Positions 20,091-28,181 of a stretch of 64,000 nucleotides of DNA are shown here, piece after piece (the stretch's first letter is position 1; the number at the start of each line of letters is the position of its first letter). The notes beneath the pieces were generated by a model. It was not told where the DNA came from, made no database searches, and worked only from the letters and a program-made list of their open reading frames with translations. Position numbers and translations under genes: made by a program. Source of the DNA: Mesorhizobium sp. B2-7-2 (GTDB lineage Bacteria > Pseudomonadota > Alphaproteobacteria > Rhizobiales > Rhizobiaceae); contig NZ_VFTZ01000006.1 in the NCBI RefSeq assembly GCF_006440775.1, positions 186,001 through 250,000 on the forward strand. Direction: 5' to 3'.

Positions 20091-21685
20091 CAGCCGTGCC
20101 CCTCCTTGGTGAAGGAGCTTGAAACCGCTCTTCGCTCCTTCAGGAAGGCCGTCGGCTCGCGGCTGCCGACGAAGCCGCGCGGCTTCCACAGCATGACGAT
20201 GACCATGGCCATGCCGAAAAGCAGCATGCGGTAGAGTTCAGGCGTGAAATCGGGACCGAAGACCCGCTTCAGGAAGTCGAGTTCCCGTAACGCTTCGGTG
20301 CCGCCGATCATCACCAGCGCCGCTACGGCGATGCCGACCAGCGAACCCATGCCGCCGAGCACGACGATGGCGAGGACAATCGCCGATTCCAGGAAGACGA
20401 AGGATTCGGGGCTGACGAACCCTTGCCGTGCGGCGAAGAACGAGCCGGCGAAGCCGCCGAACATGGCGCCGGTGGCGAACGCCGTCAGCTTGGTGGTGGT
20501 GGTGTTGATGCCGAGCGAGCGACAGGCGATCTCGTCCTCGCGCAGCGCTTCCCACGCCCTGCCGACCGGCAACCGGCGCAGCCTGATGGTAACGAAGGCG
20601 GTCAAGAGACAGAGGCCGAGGATCAGATAGTAAAGGAAGATCTTGTAATAGGCGCTCGATGTGGCGATGTGCAGCACCTTGGCGATGTAGTTCGGGTCCG
20701 AGACGTTGAACGACATCAGGCCGAAGAAGGAGACCTTTGGAATGCCGGAAATGCCGGCCGAACCGTTTGTCACCTCGCGCCAGTTGATCAGGACGAGGCG
20801 GATGATCTCGCCAAAGGCAAGGGTGACGATCGCCAGATAGTCGCCGCGCAGCCGCAGCACCGGGAAACCGAGCATGACGCCCCAGAAGGCGGCCATGCAG
20901 CCGGCGGCCGGAAGCAGGATCCAGAAGGAGAGGCCGAAATGCGTGCCGAGCAACGCGTAGGCATACGCGCCGACGGCATAGAAGGCGACGTAGCCGAGAT
21001 CGAGCAGGCCGGCGAGGCCGATGACAATGTTCAGCCCCCAGGCCAGCATCACATAGATCAGGATCTGGATGCCGAAATTGTCAACCCACTTCAGAGAGCC
21101 CTGAAACCCTCCCGCCATCGATCCTGTTACCAGCGCAAGCACCAGCACGACGACGATCGGATAGAGCGCCAGCGCGCTGACGCCCAACGCCGAGAAGTGG
21201 GCGTGGATGAAGGCCCGGAAATAATACATTACCCAGGCGACGGCATAAATGATCGCCAGCGCCCGCACAAAGCGTGCGTAGCCGGCAAGGTCGGGTCCGA
21301 GCAGCCCGTCAAGCGAGCCGGCCAGCACGAACAGCAAGGCTGCGACAACGACCGCGGCTATGAAATAAGGCGTCCTGAAGAAGCGTGCCGCCATGGTCTC
21401 GGGCAGCAGGCCTGTGTCGATGTCGGCGATCTTCAGGCTGGCCACGAAGGGCTGGCCATAGGCGACATACAGGAAGCGGCCCCCAGCGGTGGCGATGACC
21501 ACCAGGGCGAGCAGGCCCCAGCGCTGCACCAGGATCAGTTCGTTGGAGATATTCTGGTCGGTCCTGAGACCGATAAACAGCACGAACAGGCCGAGCGCGA
21601 TGGCACCTGCATAGAGCGCTTCGCGAAAAGCGCGCTGGACTGGAGTAGCGACGGTGTCGCGCTCCGAAGACACGGTAACGGCCAT
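20090..21685 (-). CDS. livM: Branched-chain amino acid ABC transporter permease LivM
   Basis: A 531-residue permease. The conserved LivM core begins near residue 225 (YVMLAWGLNIVIGLAGLLDL) and includes LRLRGDYLAIVTLAFGEIIR and the cytoplasmic LREDEIACRSLGIN loop that contacts the ATPases. The first 220 residues add about five membrane segments, an extension common in rhizobial LivM. It pairs with LivH in the membrane. The gap to livH is 5 bases. Confidence 0.93.
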   Translation of the reverse strand: MAVTVSSERDTVATPVQRAFREALYAGAIALGLFVLFIGLRTDQNISNELILVQRWGLLALVVIATAGGRFLYVAYGQPFVASLKIADIDTGLLPETMAARFFRTPYFIAAVVVAALLFVLAGSLDGLLGPDLAGYARFVRALAIIYAVAWVMYYFRAFIHAHFSALGVSALALYPIVVVLVLALVTGSMAGGFQGSLKWVDNFGIQILIYVMLAWGLNIVIGLAGLLDLGYVAFYAVGAYAYALLGTHFGLSFWILLPAAGCMAAFWGVMLGFPVLRLRGDYLAIVTLAFGEIIRLVLINWREVTNGSAGISGIPKVSFFGLMSFNVSDPNYIAKVLHIATSSAYYKIFLYYLILGLCLLTAFVTIRLRRLPVGRAWEALREDEIACRSLGINTTTTKLTAFATGAMFGGFAGSFFAARQGFVSPESFVFLESAIVLAIVVLGGMGSLVGIAVAALVMIGGTEALRELDFLKRVFGPDFTPELYRMLLFGMAMVIVMLWKPRGFVGSREPTAFLKERRAVSSSFTKEGHG

Positions 21686-21690
21686 CAGGA

Positions 21691-22593
21691 TCAGACCTTT
21701 TCGACTTCAGGCCGGCCGAGGATGCCGGAGGGCAGGAAGATGAGCACGATCGCCAGGATCGAGAAAGCGGCGACGTCCTTGTAGTCGATCGAGAAATAGG
21801 CCGACCACATGCTCTCGATGAAGCCGATGAGCAATCCTCCCAGCACCGCGCCAGGCAGCGAGCCGATGCCGCCAAGCACGGCCGCCGTGAAGGCCTTCAC
21901 GCCCGGCACGAAGCCGTCCGAGAACACCACGACGCCGTAATACATCAGGAACAGGGTACCGGCGACGGCGGCAAGAGCTGCGCCCATGATGAAGGTGATG
22001 GAGATGGTGCGGTCGACGTCGATGCCGAGCAGCGCAGCCATCTTGCGATCCTGCTCGCAGGCGCGTTGCGCCCGCCCGAGCGCGGTTCGGTTGACGAGGT
22101 ACCAGAAGATCGCCAGCAGCGCGATGGTGACGATCACGATGATGATCTGCTTCAGCGAGATGCTGATGCCGTCGATCGTGTAGACTTGGCTGACCAGCGG
22201 CGGGATCGGCTTGTTGCGCGGGCCTTGCGTGACCTGCACGAAATTGGACAGCGCGATCGACATGCCGATGGCGGTGATCAGCGGCGCCAGCCGGAACGAT
22301 CCGCGCAGCGGCCGGTAGGCCACCTTTTCGATCGTCCAGTTGTAGAGGCTGGTGAGAAGCATGGCGACGATCATCATGATCAGAAGCGCCACCACGACCG
22401 GCACCGAATAGAATAACGCGCCGAGGATCAGGAAGACGATGAGGGCGGTGAAGGCGCCGACCATGAAGATATCGCCATGGGCGAAATTTATCATGCCGAT
22501 GATGCCGTAGACCATCGTGTAGCCGATTGCGATCAGGCCATAGATAGATCCCAGCGTCAGCCCATTGATAAGCTGCTGGACGAAATACTGCAT
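21691..22593 (-). CDS. livH: Branched-chain amino acid ABC transporter permease LivH
   Basis: A 300-residue permease with about eight membrane segments and the standard opening QQLINGLTLGSIYGLIAIGY and MVYGIIGMINFAHGD. The cytoplasmic loop RAQRACEQDRKMAALLGIDV is the ATPase contact. The start is ATG 22593 with GGGAGC upstream. It heads the livHMGF transcript; the promoter must lie in the gap 22594-22932. Confidence 0.93.
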   Translation of the reverse strand: MQYFVQQLINGLTLGSIYGLIAIGYTMVYGIIGMINFAHGDIFMVGAFTALIVFLILGALFYSVPVVVALLIMMIVAMLLTSLYNWTIEKVAYRPLRGSFRLAPLITAIGMSIALSNFVQVTQGPRNKPIPPLVSQVYTIDGISISLKQIIIVIVTIALLAIFWYLVNRTALGRAQRACEQDRKMAALLGIDVDRTISITFIMGAALAAVAGTLFLMYYGVVVFSDGFVPGVKAFTAAVLGGIGSLPGAVLGGLLIGFIESMWSAYFSIDYKDVAAFSILAIVLIFLPSGILGRPEVEKV

Positions 22594-22932
22594 ATTTACG
22601 CGGCTCCCCTGGAATGTCGCCCGTTTCCGGGTCGCACTCCTTTTCGTATTTCCCCTAGTCGTAAAGTCTCGAGCCCGGATTGCAACGTGATTTTTCAATC
22701 GCCGGGCGTGTTTTGGAAGCACGCCGCCCGATTGTCCGTTTTTCGTACCCGGCCCCCTGGACTATCGCGGACCCTATCATTGGCACAACGCAATGTCTTT
22801 GACGATTCAGCCCCATAATGCCCACCCGCTCGAAGAAATCGCCGTCAAAATAAGTTGATGAGAAGATTTCTTGCGCGAACAGAGGTTGTCCATTTTGGGC
22901 GGCACGCCTTCCGTTGCGTGAGGCCGTGACGC
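22594..22932. other. Gap of 339 bases without a gene
   Basis: I see no conserved frame, strong hairpin or repeat here. The stretch must hold the livH promoter and the 3' end of the hydroxyproline operon, since both are read on the minus strand. Confidence 0.5.
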
Positions 22933-23934
22933 TTATGTGACGACGAATCCATGCGCGAACGGATCGCGGTCGTCGATGAAGATGGTGTTCAATCCTGTCA
23001 TGCGCGCCCAGCCGCCGATCGAGGGGATGATCGCCGGCTTGCCGGCCACGCTGACCTCCTTTTCGACCTTGCCTTTGAACAGCGAGCCGATGATCGATTC
23101 ATGGACGAAACTGTCGCCGGCCTTGAGCTTGCCCTTGGCATGGAGCTGCGCCATGCGCGCCGAGGTGCCGGTGCCGCAAGGGCTGCGGTCGATCGCCTTG
23201 TCGCCGTAGAAGACGGCGTTGCGCGCATCGGCCTCGGCATGTTTCGGCTTGCCCGTCCACAGCATATGCGACAGCCGGTTGATGCCGGAGTTCTCCGGAT
23301 GCACGAAGGAGTATTTCTCGTTGAGGCGCTGGCGCACCACCGGGCTCCAGGCGATGAGGTCGCCGGCCGAATAGTCGGCCATGTCCCGGTAGTTCTTCTG
23401 CGGCTCGACGATGGCGTAGAAATTGCCGCCATAGGCGACGTCGACGCTGATCTCCCCGAGCACCGGGCAGTCGACGGTCAAGCCTTCGGCATGGAGGAAG
23501 GAGGGCACGTTGGTGATGCGCACCTCCTCGACATATTCGCCGACCTGCTTGTATTCGGCGACGACCAGGCCGGCCGGCGTGTCGAGCCTGAGCACGCCCG
23601 GCGTCTTCGGCTTCACCAACCCGTGCTCGATGGCCATGGTGACTGTGCCGATGGTGCCATGCCCACACATCGGCAGGCAGCCCGAGGTTTCGATGAACAG
23701 GATGGCTATATCGCAGTCATCGCGCGTCGGCGGATAGAGGATCGAGCCCGACATCACGTCATGGCCGCGGGGCTCGAACATCAATCCGGTGCGGATCCAG
23801 TCATATTCGGCGAGGAAATGCGCCCGCCGCTCCATCATCGTCGCGCCCTCGAGCAGCGGTCCGCCGCCGGCGACTAGGCGCACCGGATTGCCGCAGGTGT
23901 GGCCGTCGATGCAGAAGAAGGATTTTTTGGCCAT
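22933..23934 (-). CDS. 4-hydroxyproline 2-epimerase (proline racemase family)
   Basis: A 333-residue enzyme. Both catalytic cysteines are present, PMCGHGT (Cys90) and SPCGTGT (Cys253), which marks an epimerase or racemase and not the Thr-containing dehydratase of the family. With the FAD oxidase and DapA-like deaminase genes upstream on the same strand, the likely reaction is trans-4-hydroxy-L-proline to cis-4-hydroxy-D-proline. It is cytoplasmic, without a signal peptide. It is the last gene of the operon. Confidence 0.9.
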   Translation of the reverse strand: MAKKSFFCIDGHTCGNPVRLVAGGGPLLEGATMMERRAHFLAEYDWIRTGLMFEPRGHDVMSGSILYPPTRDDCDIAILFIETSGCLPMCGHGTIGTVTMAIEHGLVKPKTPGVLRLDTPAGLVVAEYKQVGEYVEEVRITNVPSFLHAEGLTVDCPVLGEISVDVAYGGNFYAIVEPQKNYRDMADYSAGDLIAWSPVVRQRLNEKYSFVHPENSGINRLSHMLWTGKPKHAEADARNAVFYGDKAIDRSPCGTGTSARMAQLHAKGKLKAGDSFVHESIIGSLFKGKVEKEVSVAGKPAIIPSIGGWARMTGLNTIFIDDRDPFAHGFVVT

Positions 23935-23950
23935 GGTTGCTCTCTTGCTG

Positions 23951-25261
23951 TCAGAACCGTTGCGGGCGGAAAGGGGCGAGATCGAGGGGCGGAGTCTGCC
24001 CGAGAACGAGATCGCGGATCAAGCGGCCGGTCGCCGCCGACTGGGTCAGGCCGAGATGGCCGTGACCAAAAGCGTAGTAGACCTTCGGCGCGCGCGAGGC
24101 GCCGATCACCGGCAGGGAATCCGGCAGCGAGGGGCGAAAACCCATCCACTCGCGGCCGCCCGACGGATCGAGCCCGGGCAGGAAGCGCTTCGCCTTCTCC
24201 AGCATCGCTTTCGAGCGAGCGAAATTCGGCGGCCGCTCGATGCCGCCGAGCTCGACGGCGCCGCCGACGCGCAAGCCGGTCTCGAGCGGCGTGATGACGA
24301 AGCCATGGCCGGAAAAGATCAGCTGCCGTTTCACGTCGAAGGCCGACACCGGCAGCGTCGTATTGTAGCCGCGCTCGGTTTCAAGCGGGATGCTGTCGCC
24401 GAGATCCCTTGCCAGGAGATGGGACCAGGCGCCCGCGGTGATCAGAAGCGTCTTTGCCGTCCGCCTGCTGCCGTCGGCCAGAACGATCGAGGCGCCCTTT
24501 GCGTCGGCCTCTATGCGCGCGACCCGCGCATGCTCGAAACGGGCGCCAAGCTTTTCCGCATAGGTCCAGACCGCTTTGCCGAGCAGCTTCGGATCGGCGA
24601 CCGTCTTCCAGCCCGGTACGAAGGTGCCCTTAACGAAGCGCGGCGAAAGACCCGGCTGCAGCGCGGCCATCTCTTCGCCCTCGACATGGCGAAAGCCGAT
24701 GCCGAAGCGCTCGCGCTCGGCCCAGCCGGGCAGCGAGGCGCGGAACTCCGCCTCGCTCTCATAGAATTCCAGCGAACCATCCTCGCGCAGCATCGGCCGC
24801 GTGCCGGAGCGGTCGAGCAGCGCCATCCATTCGGCTTCGGCGAGCTTCATCATGCCGACCTGCGCCGCCAGGCTCGCTTCGTAGTGCCTGGCGGCACCCG
24901 CCCGCCAGAAGCGGATAAGCCAGGGCAGCAGCTTGGGCAGATAGGCCGGCGGGATGGCCAAAGGCCCGAGCGGGTCGGCGAGCCATTTCGGCAATTGCCG
25001 GATCATGCCCTTATGCGCCAGCGGCAGCACGTCGGAGAAGGCGAAGGCGGCGGCATTGCCGGAACTCGTCTCCTCGCAGATGCCGGTACGGTCGAAGACG
25101 GTGACGCTGCGCCCCGCTTCCGAGAGCAGGGTCGCAGCGCAGATGCCGATGATGCCGCCGCCGATGATGGCGATGTCCTCCCTTCCTTCTTCCCGTTCAC
25201 GGGGAGAAGGTGCCTGAAGGGCGGATGAGGGGCGGCGCCCCTCCTCGGATTTGTCCTGCAC
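23951..25261 (-). CDS. FAD-dependent D-hydroxyproline (D-amino acid) dehydrogenase
   Basis: A 436-residue DAO/DadA-type flavoprotein with the FAD-binding IIGGGIIG motif at residues 32-39. In this operon it probably oxidises cis-4-hydroxy-D-proline to pyrroline-4-hydroxy-2-carboxylate. The only usable start before the FAD motif is GTG 25261. Residues 6-27, before the motif, are translated from a family 4 intergenic repeat (25181-25247), so the protein carries a repeat-derived N-terminal extension. No alternative ATG, GTG or TTG lies in between. Confidence 0.85.
   Translation of the reverse strand: MQDKSEEGRRPSSALQAPSPREREEGREDIAIIGGGIIGICAATLLSEAGRSVTVFDRTGICEETSSGNAAAFAFSDVLPLAHKGMIRQLPKWLADPLGPLAIPPAYLPKLLPWLIRFWRAGAARHYEASLAAQVGMMKLAEAEWMALLDRSGTRPMLREDGSLEFYESEAEFRASLPGWAERERFGIGFRHVEGEEMAALQPGLSPRFVKGTFVPGWKTVADPKLLGKAVWTYAEKLGARFEHARVARIEADAKGASIVLADGSRRTAKTLLITAGAWSHLLARDLGDSIPLETERGYNTTLPVSAFDVKRQLIFSGHGFVITPLETGLRVGGAVELGGIERPPNFARSKAMLEKAKRFLPGLDPSGGREWMGFRPSLPDSLPVIGASRAPKVYYAFGHGHLGLTQSAATGRLIRDLVLGQTPPLDLAPFRPQRF
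25181..25247. repeat. Family 4 repeat inside a coding region
   Basis: The sequence has the GGAGAAGG and GCGGATGAGGGG modules seen at 43402-43547 and ends in the hairpin AGGGGC-GGC-GCCCCT (25228-25242). It sits at the 5' end of the FAD oxidase gene and is open in that frame. Confidence 0.7.
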
Positions 25262-25275
25262 GTCAGGGCTGTCCC

Positions 25276-26211
25276 TTATTCGGCCGCCGCCATCTTCTCC
25301 ACCGATCGAGGAGACGTCTGCAGCGCCGGCAGCGTCGGCCGCACCGCCAGCGCGTCCCGGACGATGTTCTCGACCGCCTTGCGGCGTTCGCCCGACAGCG
25401 GCTGGCGCGGCATACGCACGCGATCATTGGTACCGATCGCCAGCACTTCGGCAAGCTTGATGTTTTGGACCAGATAGGTCGAGACATCGAGGTCGAGCAA
25501 GGGCCGGAACCAGCGATAGATCGCCAGCGCCTCGTCGCGGCGGCCCTGCCGCATCAGCTTGTAGATCGCGACCGTCTCGCGCGGGAAGGCGGTGACAAGG
25601 CCGGCGACCCAGCCGATGGCGCCAACCGACAGCGCCTCGAAGGCGAGATTGTCGACCCCGGTGAAGAGGTCGTAGCGACTGCCGAAGCGGTTGATGATCT
25701 CGGTCGAGCGGCGGATGTCGTCGGAGGATTCCTTGATGGCGACGAAGCGGCTGTCCGGCGCCAGCTCCTCCATCAGGTCGACTGTGACGTCGACACGGTA
25801 GGCGAGCCGGTTGGAATAGATCATCACCGGCAGGTCGCCGGCTTCCGCGACGGCGCGAAGGGCGGCGACCGTCTCTTGCGGGTCGGTGTGGTAGATCGGG
25901 CTCGGCACCACCATCAGGCCGTCGGCGCCTTCCTTGGCGGCGCGCTTGGCGATAACGGCGGCCTCACGCGTGCCGGGCTCGTTGACGGTCAGCAACACCG
26001 GCTTGTCGCCGGCGACTTTCCGCGCCGTCTTCAGCACCTCGATCTTCTCGTCAGGCGACAGCATGGGTCCTTCGCCGAGCGAGCCGCAGACGATGATGCC
26101 GTCGCAGCCAGCCTCCATCTGCAGGGAATAGCAGCGCTCCATCTCGGCATGGTCGAGACGGTCGTCGGCGGTGAATTTCGTCGTGACGGCGGGGAAAACT
26201 CCGGCCCACAT
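25276..26211 (-). CDS. DapA-family deaminase or aldolase (hydroxyproline pathway)
   Basis: A 311-residue TIM-barrel protein of the dihydrodipicolinate synthase family. The Schiff-base Lys is K160 (FVAIKESSDD), Tyr132 is in IYSNR, and GSLGE at 43-47 is the substrate loop. In hydroxyproline catabolism such a protein deaminates pyrroline-4-hydroxy-2-carboxylate to 2-oxoglutarate semialdehyde, which fits the neighbours. A role as a true DapA is less likely. It is the first gene of the operon; an operator lies 15 bases before its start. Confidence 0.85.
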   Translation of the reverse strand: MWAGVFPAVTTKFTADDRLDHAEMERCYSLQMEAGCDGIIVCGSLGEGPMLSPDEKIEVLKTARKVAGDKPVLLTVNEPGTREAAVIAKRAAKEGADGLMVVPSPIYHTDPQETVAALRAVAEAGDLPVMIYSNRLAYRVDVTVDLMEELAPDSRFVAIKESSDDIRRSTEIINRFGSRYDLFTGVDNLAFEALSVGAIGWVAGLVTAFPRETVAIYKLMRQGRRDEALAIYRWFRPLLDLDVSTYLVQNIKLAEVLAIGTNDRVRMPRQPLSGERRKAVENIVRDALAVRPTLPALQTSPRSVEKMAAAE

Positions 26212-26225
26212 GGATATTTCTCCTC

Positions 26226-26235
26226 TGATATATCA
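26226..26235. promoter_or_regulatory. Operator candidate 1, TGATATATCA
   Basis: A perfect 10-base palindrome just upstream of the ribosome binding site of the DapA-like gene. The same half-sites return at 26281-26301, so both are likely bound by the divergent GntR protein. Confidence 0.6.
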
Positions 26236-26280
26236 GTTGTATATCTATTAAGGATTAGCCTGTCAACGCTGAATCACCTA

Positions 26281-26301
26281 TGATATATGAAAAATATATC
26301 A
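26281..26301. promoter_or_regulatory. Operator candidate 2, TGATATAT-n5-ATATATCA
   Basis: Perfect 8-base inverted arms around GAAAA, ending at the AGGAG ribosome site of the GntR gene. Binding here should block the regulator's own expression. Confidence 0.65.
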
Positions 26302-26312
26302 GGAGCCCGCCA

Positions 26313-26984
26313 TTGATCTCTCCGCTGATATCCATCGAGGCGAACGCGACCTTCGAGCCGGCGGCGACCAAGGCCTATCGCGCGCTTGAGCATATGATCG
26401 TCACGCTCGAGCTGGCGCCGTCGGGCTTCGTCACCGAAGGCGCGCTGATCGAGCGGCTGGGTCTCGGACGCACGCCGGTGCGCGAGGCGATCCAGCGGCT
26501 CGCCTGGGAAGGTCTCCTCGACATCAGGCCTCGCGCCGGCATCGCGGTCGCGCCGCTTCACGCCGGCGACTGGCTGCGGGTGCTGGATGCGCGGCGCGGC
26601 ATCGAGGTGGTGCTCGCCCGCTCGGCCGCCCGCTTCGTCACCCGCGAGGCCGCCGACCTGTTCCATGAAGCAGCCCTGGCCATGCAGAAGGCGGTGATCT
26701 CGAGCAATGTGCTTGCCTTCATCCAGGCCGACAAGGCGCTCGACGAAGCGCTGGCGATCGCCGCCGACAACCCGTTCGCGGCGCGTGTGGCAGCCCCCTT
26801 GCAGACCCACAGCCGCCGCTTCTGGTATCGCTACAAGGCCGACACCGGTCTCGCCGAATCGGCCGAGCATCACGTGGCGCTGATCCGTTCCATCCTCGAC
26901 GGCGACGAGGAAGCCGCCGCCAAGGACGCCAAGAAGCTGATGGCGCTGCTGCGCGGTCACGCCGAGGTGGCCGCCACGCGCTGA
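26313..26984 (+). CDS. GntR-family regulator of the hydroxyproline operon
   Basis: A 223-residue FadR-subfamily regulator with the winged helix at about residues 20-85 (LIERLGLGRTPVREAIQRLA) and an FCD-like helical ligand domain after it. The frame can be opened at ATG 26280, but that codon is in an operator; TTG 26313 has AGGAG seven bases upstream and is the better start. It is divergent from the hydroxyproline genes and is expected to repress them until a hydroxyproline metabolite binds. Confidence 0.83.
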   Translation: MISPLISIEANATFEPAATKAYRALEHMIVTLELAPSGFVTEGALIERLGLGRTPVREAIQRLAWEGLLDIRPRAGIAVAPLHAGDWLRVLDARRGIEVVLARSAARFVTREAADLFHEAALAMQKAVISSNVLAFIQADKALDEALAIAADNPFAARVAAPLQTHSRRFWYRYKADTGLAESAEHHVALIRSILDGDEEAAAKDAKKLMALLRGHAEVAATR

Positions 26985-27011
26985 GCAGGACCAGCGCCTG
27001 CTCGAGACGTC

Positions 27012-27329
27012 TCAGCCGCCCGGCTGCCCGACCGCGGTGGCCAGCGTGTCTTCCCACCCCTCGCCGGCGGCCAGGATGCAGCTCTGGCCTTTGACGTCGG
27101 TCATCAGGATGGTCCAGGTTCCGCCTGCCGAGACGAACACCTCGAAGATGGCGACTTGTCCGGCCACGCCATAGCCCAGCCGCTTCTCCTCGAATGCCTC
27201 CGCCAGCCTCGCGACCAGATAGTCATGGCCGCCGCAGATGACTTGCGCCCGCGCCGGAACTGCCGACAGCGCCACCATGGCGCCAACGGCCGCAAGCTTG
27301 ACCCATTGAAACGAAAATTCGCGTGCCAT
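27012..27329 (-). CDS. Small secreted protein, paralogue of 27598 gene
   Basis: A 105-residue protein with a signal peptide (VKLAAVGAMVALSAVPARA, cut near residue 28) and a mature part with two cysteines. The C-terminal half, from FVSAGGTWTILMTDVKGQSC to GEGWEDTLA, matches that of the next gene. A GGAGGTG precedes the ATG at 27329. No family name is known to me; it is a likely periplasmic or secreted protein. Confidence 0.78.
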   Translation of the reverse strand: MAREFSFQWVKLAAVGAMVALSAVPARAQVICGGHDYLVARLAEAFEEKRLGYGVAGQVAIFEVFVSAGGTWTILMTDVKGQSCILAAGEGWEDTLATAVGQPGG

Positions 27330-27597
27330 GGGGCACCTCCTTTGCCTTCGCATTCCGGCAAGGGAGGCACATTCGGCCGCCTCAGTGTGCCGGAAGGCTC
27401 CAGGCCGGATTGGACGTCTTCATCGCGTCACTCCTTCTGGCTTCCGGTCTGTCGTCGGGAGATCATGACTCCCTGGATTCGATATGGTGAAGCTCCGCTC
27501 CGTAAACAAGCGGCGCCGCGGAGAGCGCCTTGCTTGGCGCCACTTGACGCCCGAGCGCAGGAGCCGTTGTGGCGCTCACCCCGGCTCCCTGCCGGTT

Positions 27598-27900
27598 TCA
27601 GGCGCCCGGCATCGCCGCCGTGATCGTCGGGCTGTCCCAGCCCTCGCCGACGGAAAGCACGCAGCTCTGGCCTTTGGTATCGGAGGCGAGCACCGTCCAG
27701 CTTCCCTGGTCGGAGACGAAGATCTCGAGCACGACGTTTGGATTGATCAGGCCGCGCCCGGCCTCGGTTTCGTGGAACTTGTCGCCGAGCGCCTTGATGA
27801 TGTCGGCGCGCGCCGCGCATTGCGCCGCCGCGCTCGCCGGCGCGGCTCCAACGGTCATCGCCGTCGCCGCCAACATTGCCGCCACAACAAATCGTGTCAT
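27598..27900 (-). CDS. Small secreted protein, paralogue of 27012 gene
   Basis: A 100-residue protein with a signal peptide (MTRFVVAAMLAATAMTVGAA, cut after ASA near residue 25). The mature part has FVSDQGSWTVLASDTKGQSC and a GEGWDS ending, as in the neighbour 270 bases downstream. The start is ATG 27900 with GAGGAGGTG just before it. The pair looks like a tandem duplication with later divergence; the function is unknown. Confidence 0.8.
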   Translation of the reverse strand: MTRFVVAAMLAATAMTVGAAPASAAAQCAARADIIKALGDKFHETEAGRGLINPNVVLEIFVSDQGSWTVLASDTKGQSCVLSVGEGWDSPTITAAMPGA

Positions 27901-28132
27901 CTGACACCTCCTCGCGCCAGACGAGAACCCCGGCTTGAACCGGCGCTGCTTGGTTGCCTGCACGCATGGCAGGAATACAGCCTAAGGCAGATGGTGGTCT
28001 GTTGGTTCCATCACACGGCGATGGAATTATTAGAATATGCGGATGCTCTCGACGTGCCGCGCGTCGAATCATGCACTGGAATTGCGCCGCCATGACACGG
28101 CGCCGAAAGCGAGAGTGATGCTTGATAAAAGA

Positions 28133-28154
28133 AAGCGCGGCTTGCACCGCGCTT
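28133..28154 (-). terminator. Rho-independent terminator after mmsA
   Basis: AAGCGCGG and CCGCGCTT form an 8-base stem over six bases. On the minus strand the stem is followed by TTTCTTTTATC, so it ends the mmsA transcript. Confidence 0.8.
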
Positions 28155-28181
28155 CCTCAGGTCTGCTTCGAAACCGTCGGG

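Noticed and set aside
28133..28154. Possible regulatory palindrome for mmsA
   Set aside because: The T-rich tail on the minus strand and the place just after the stop codon fit a terminator better than an operator.
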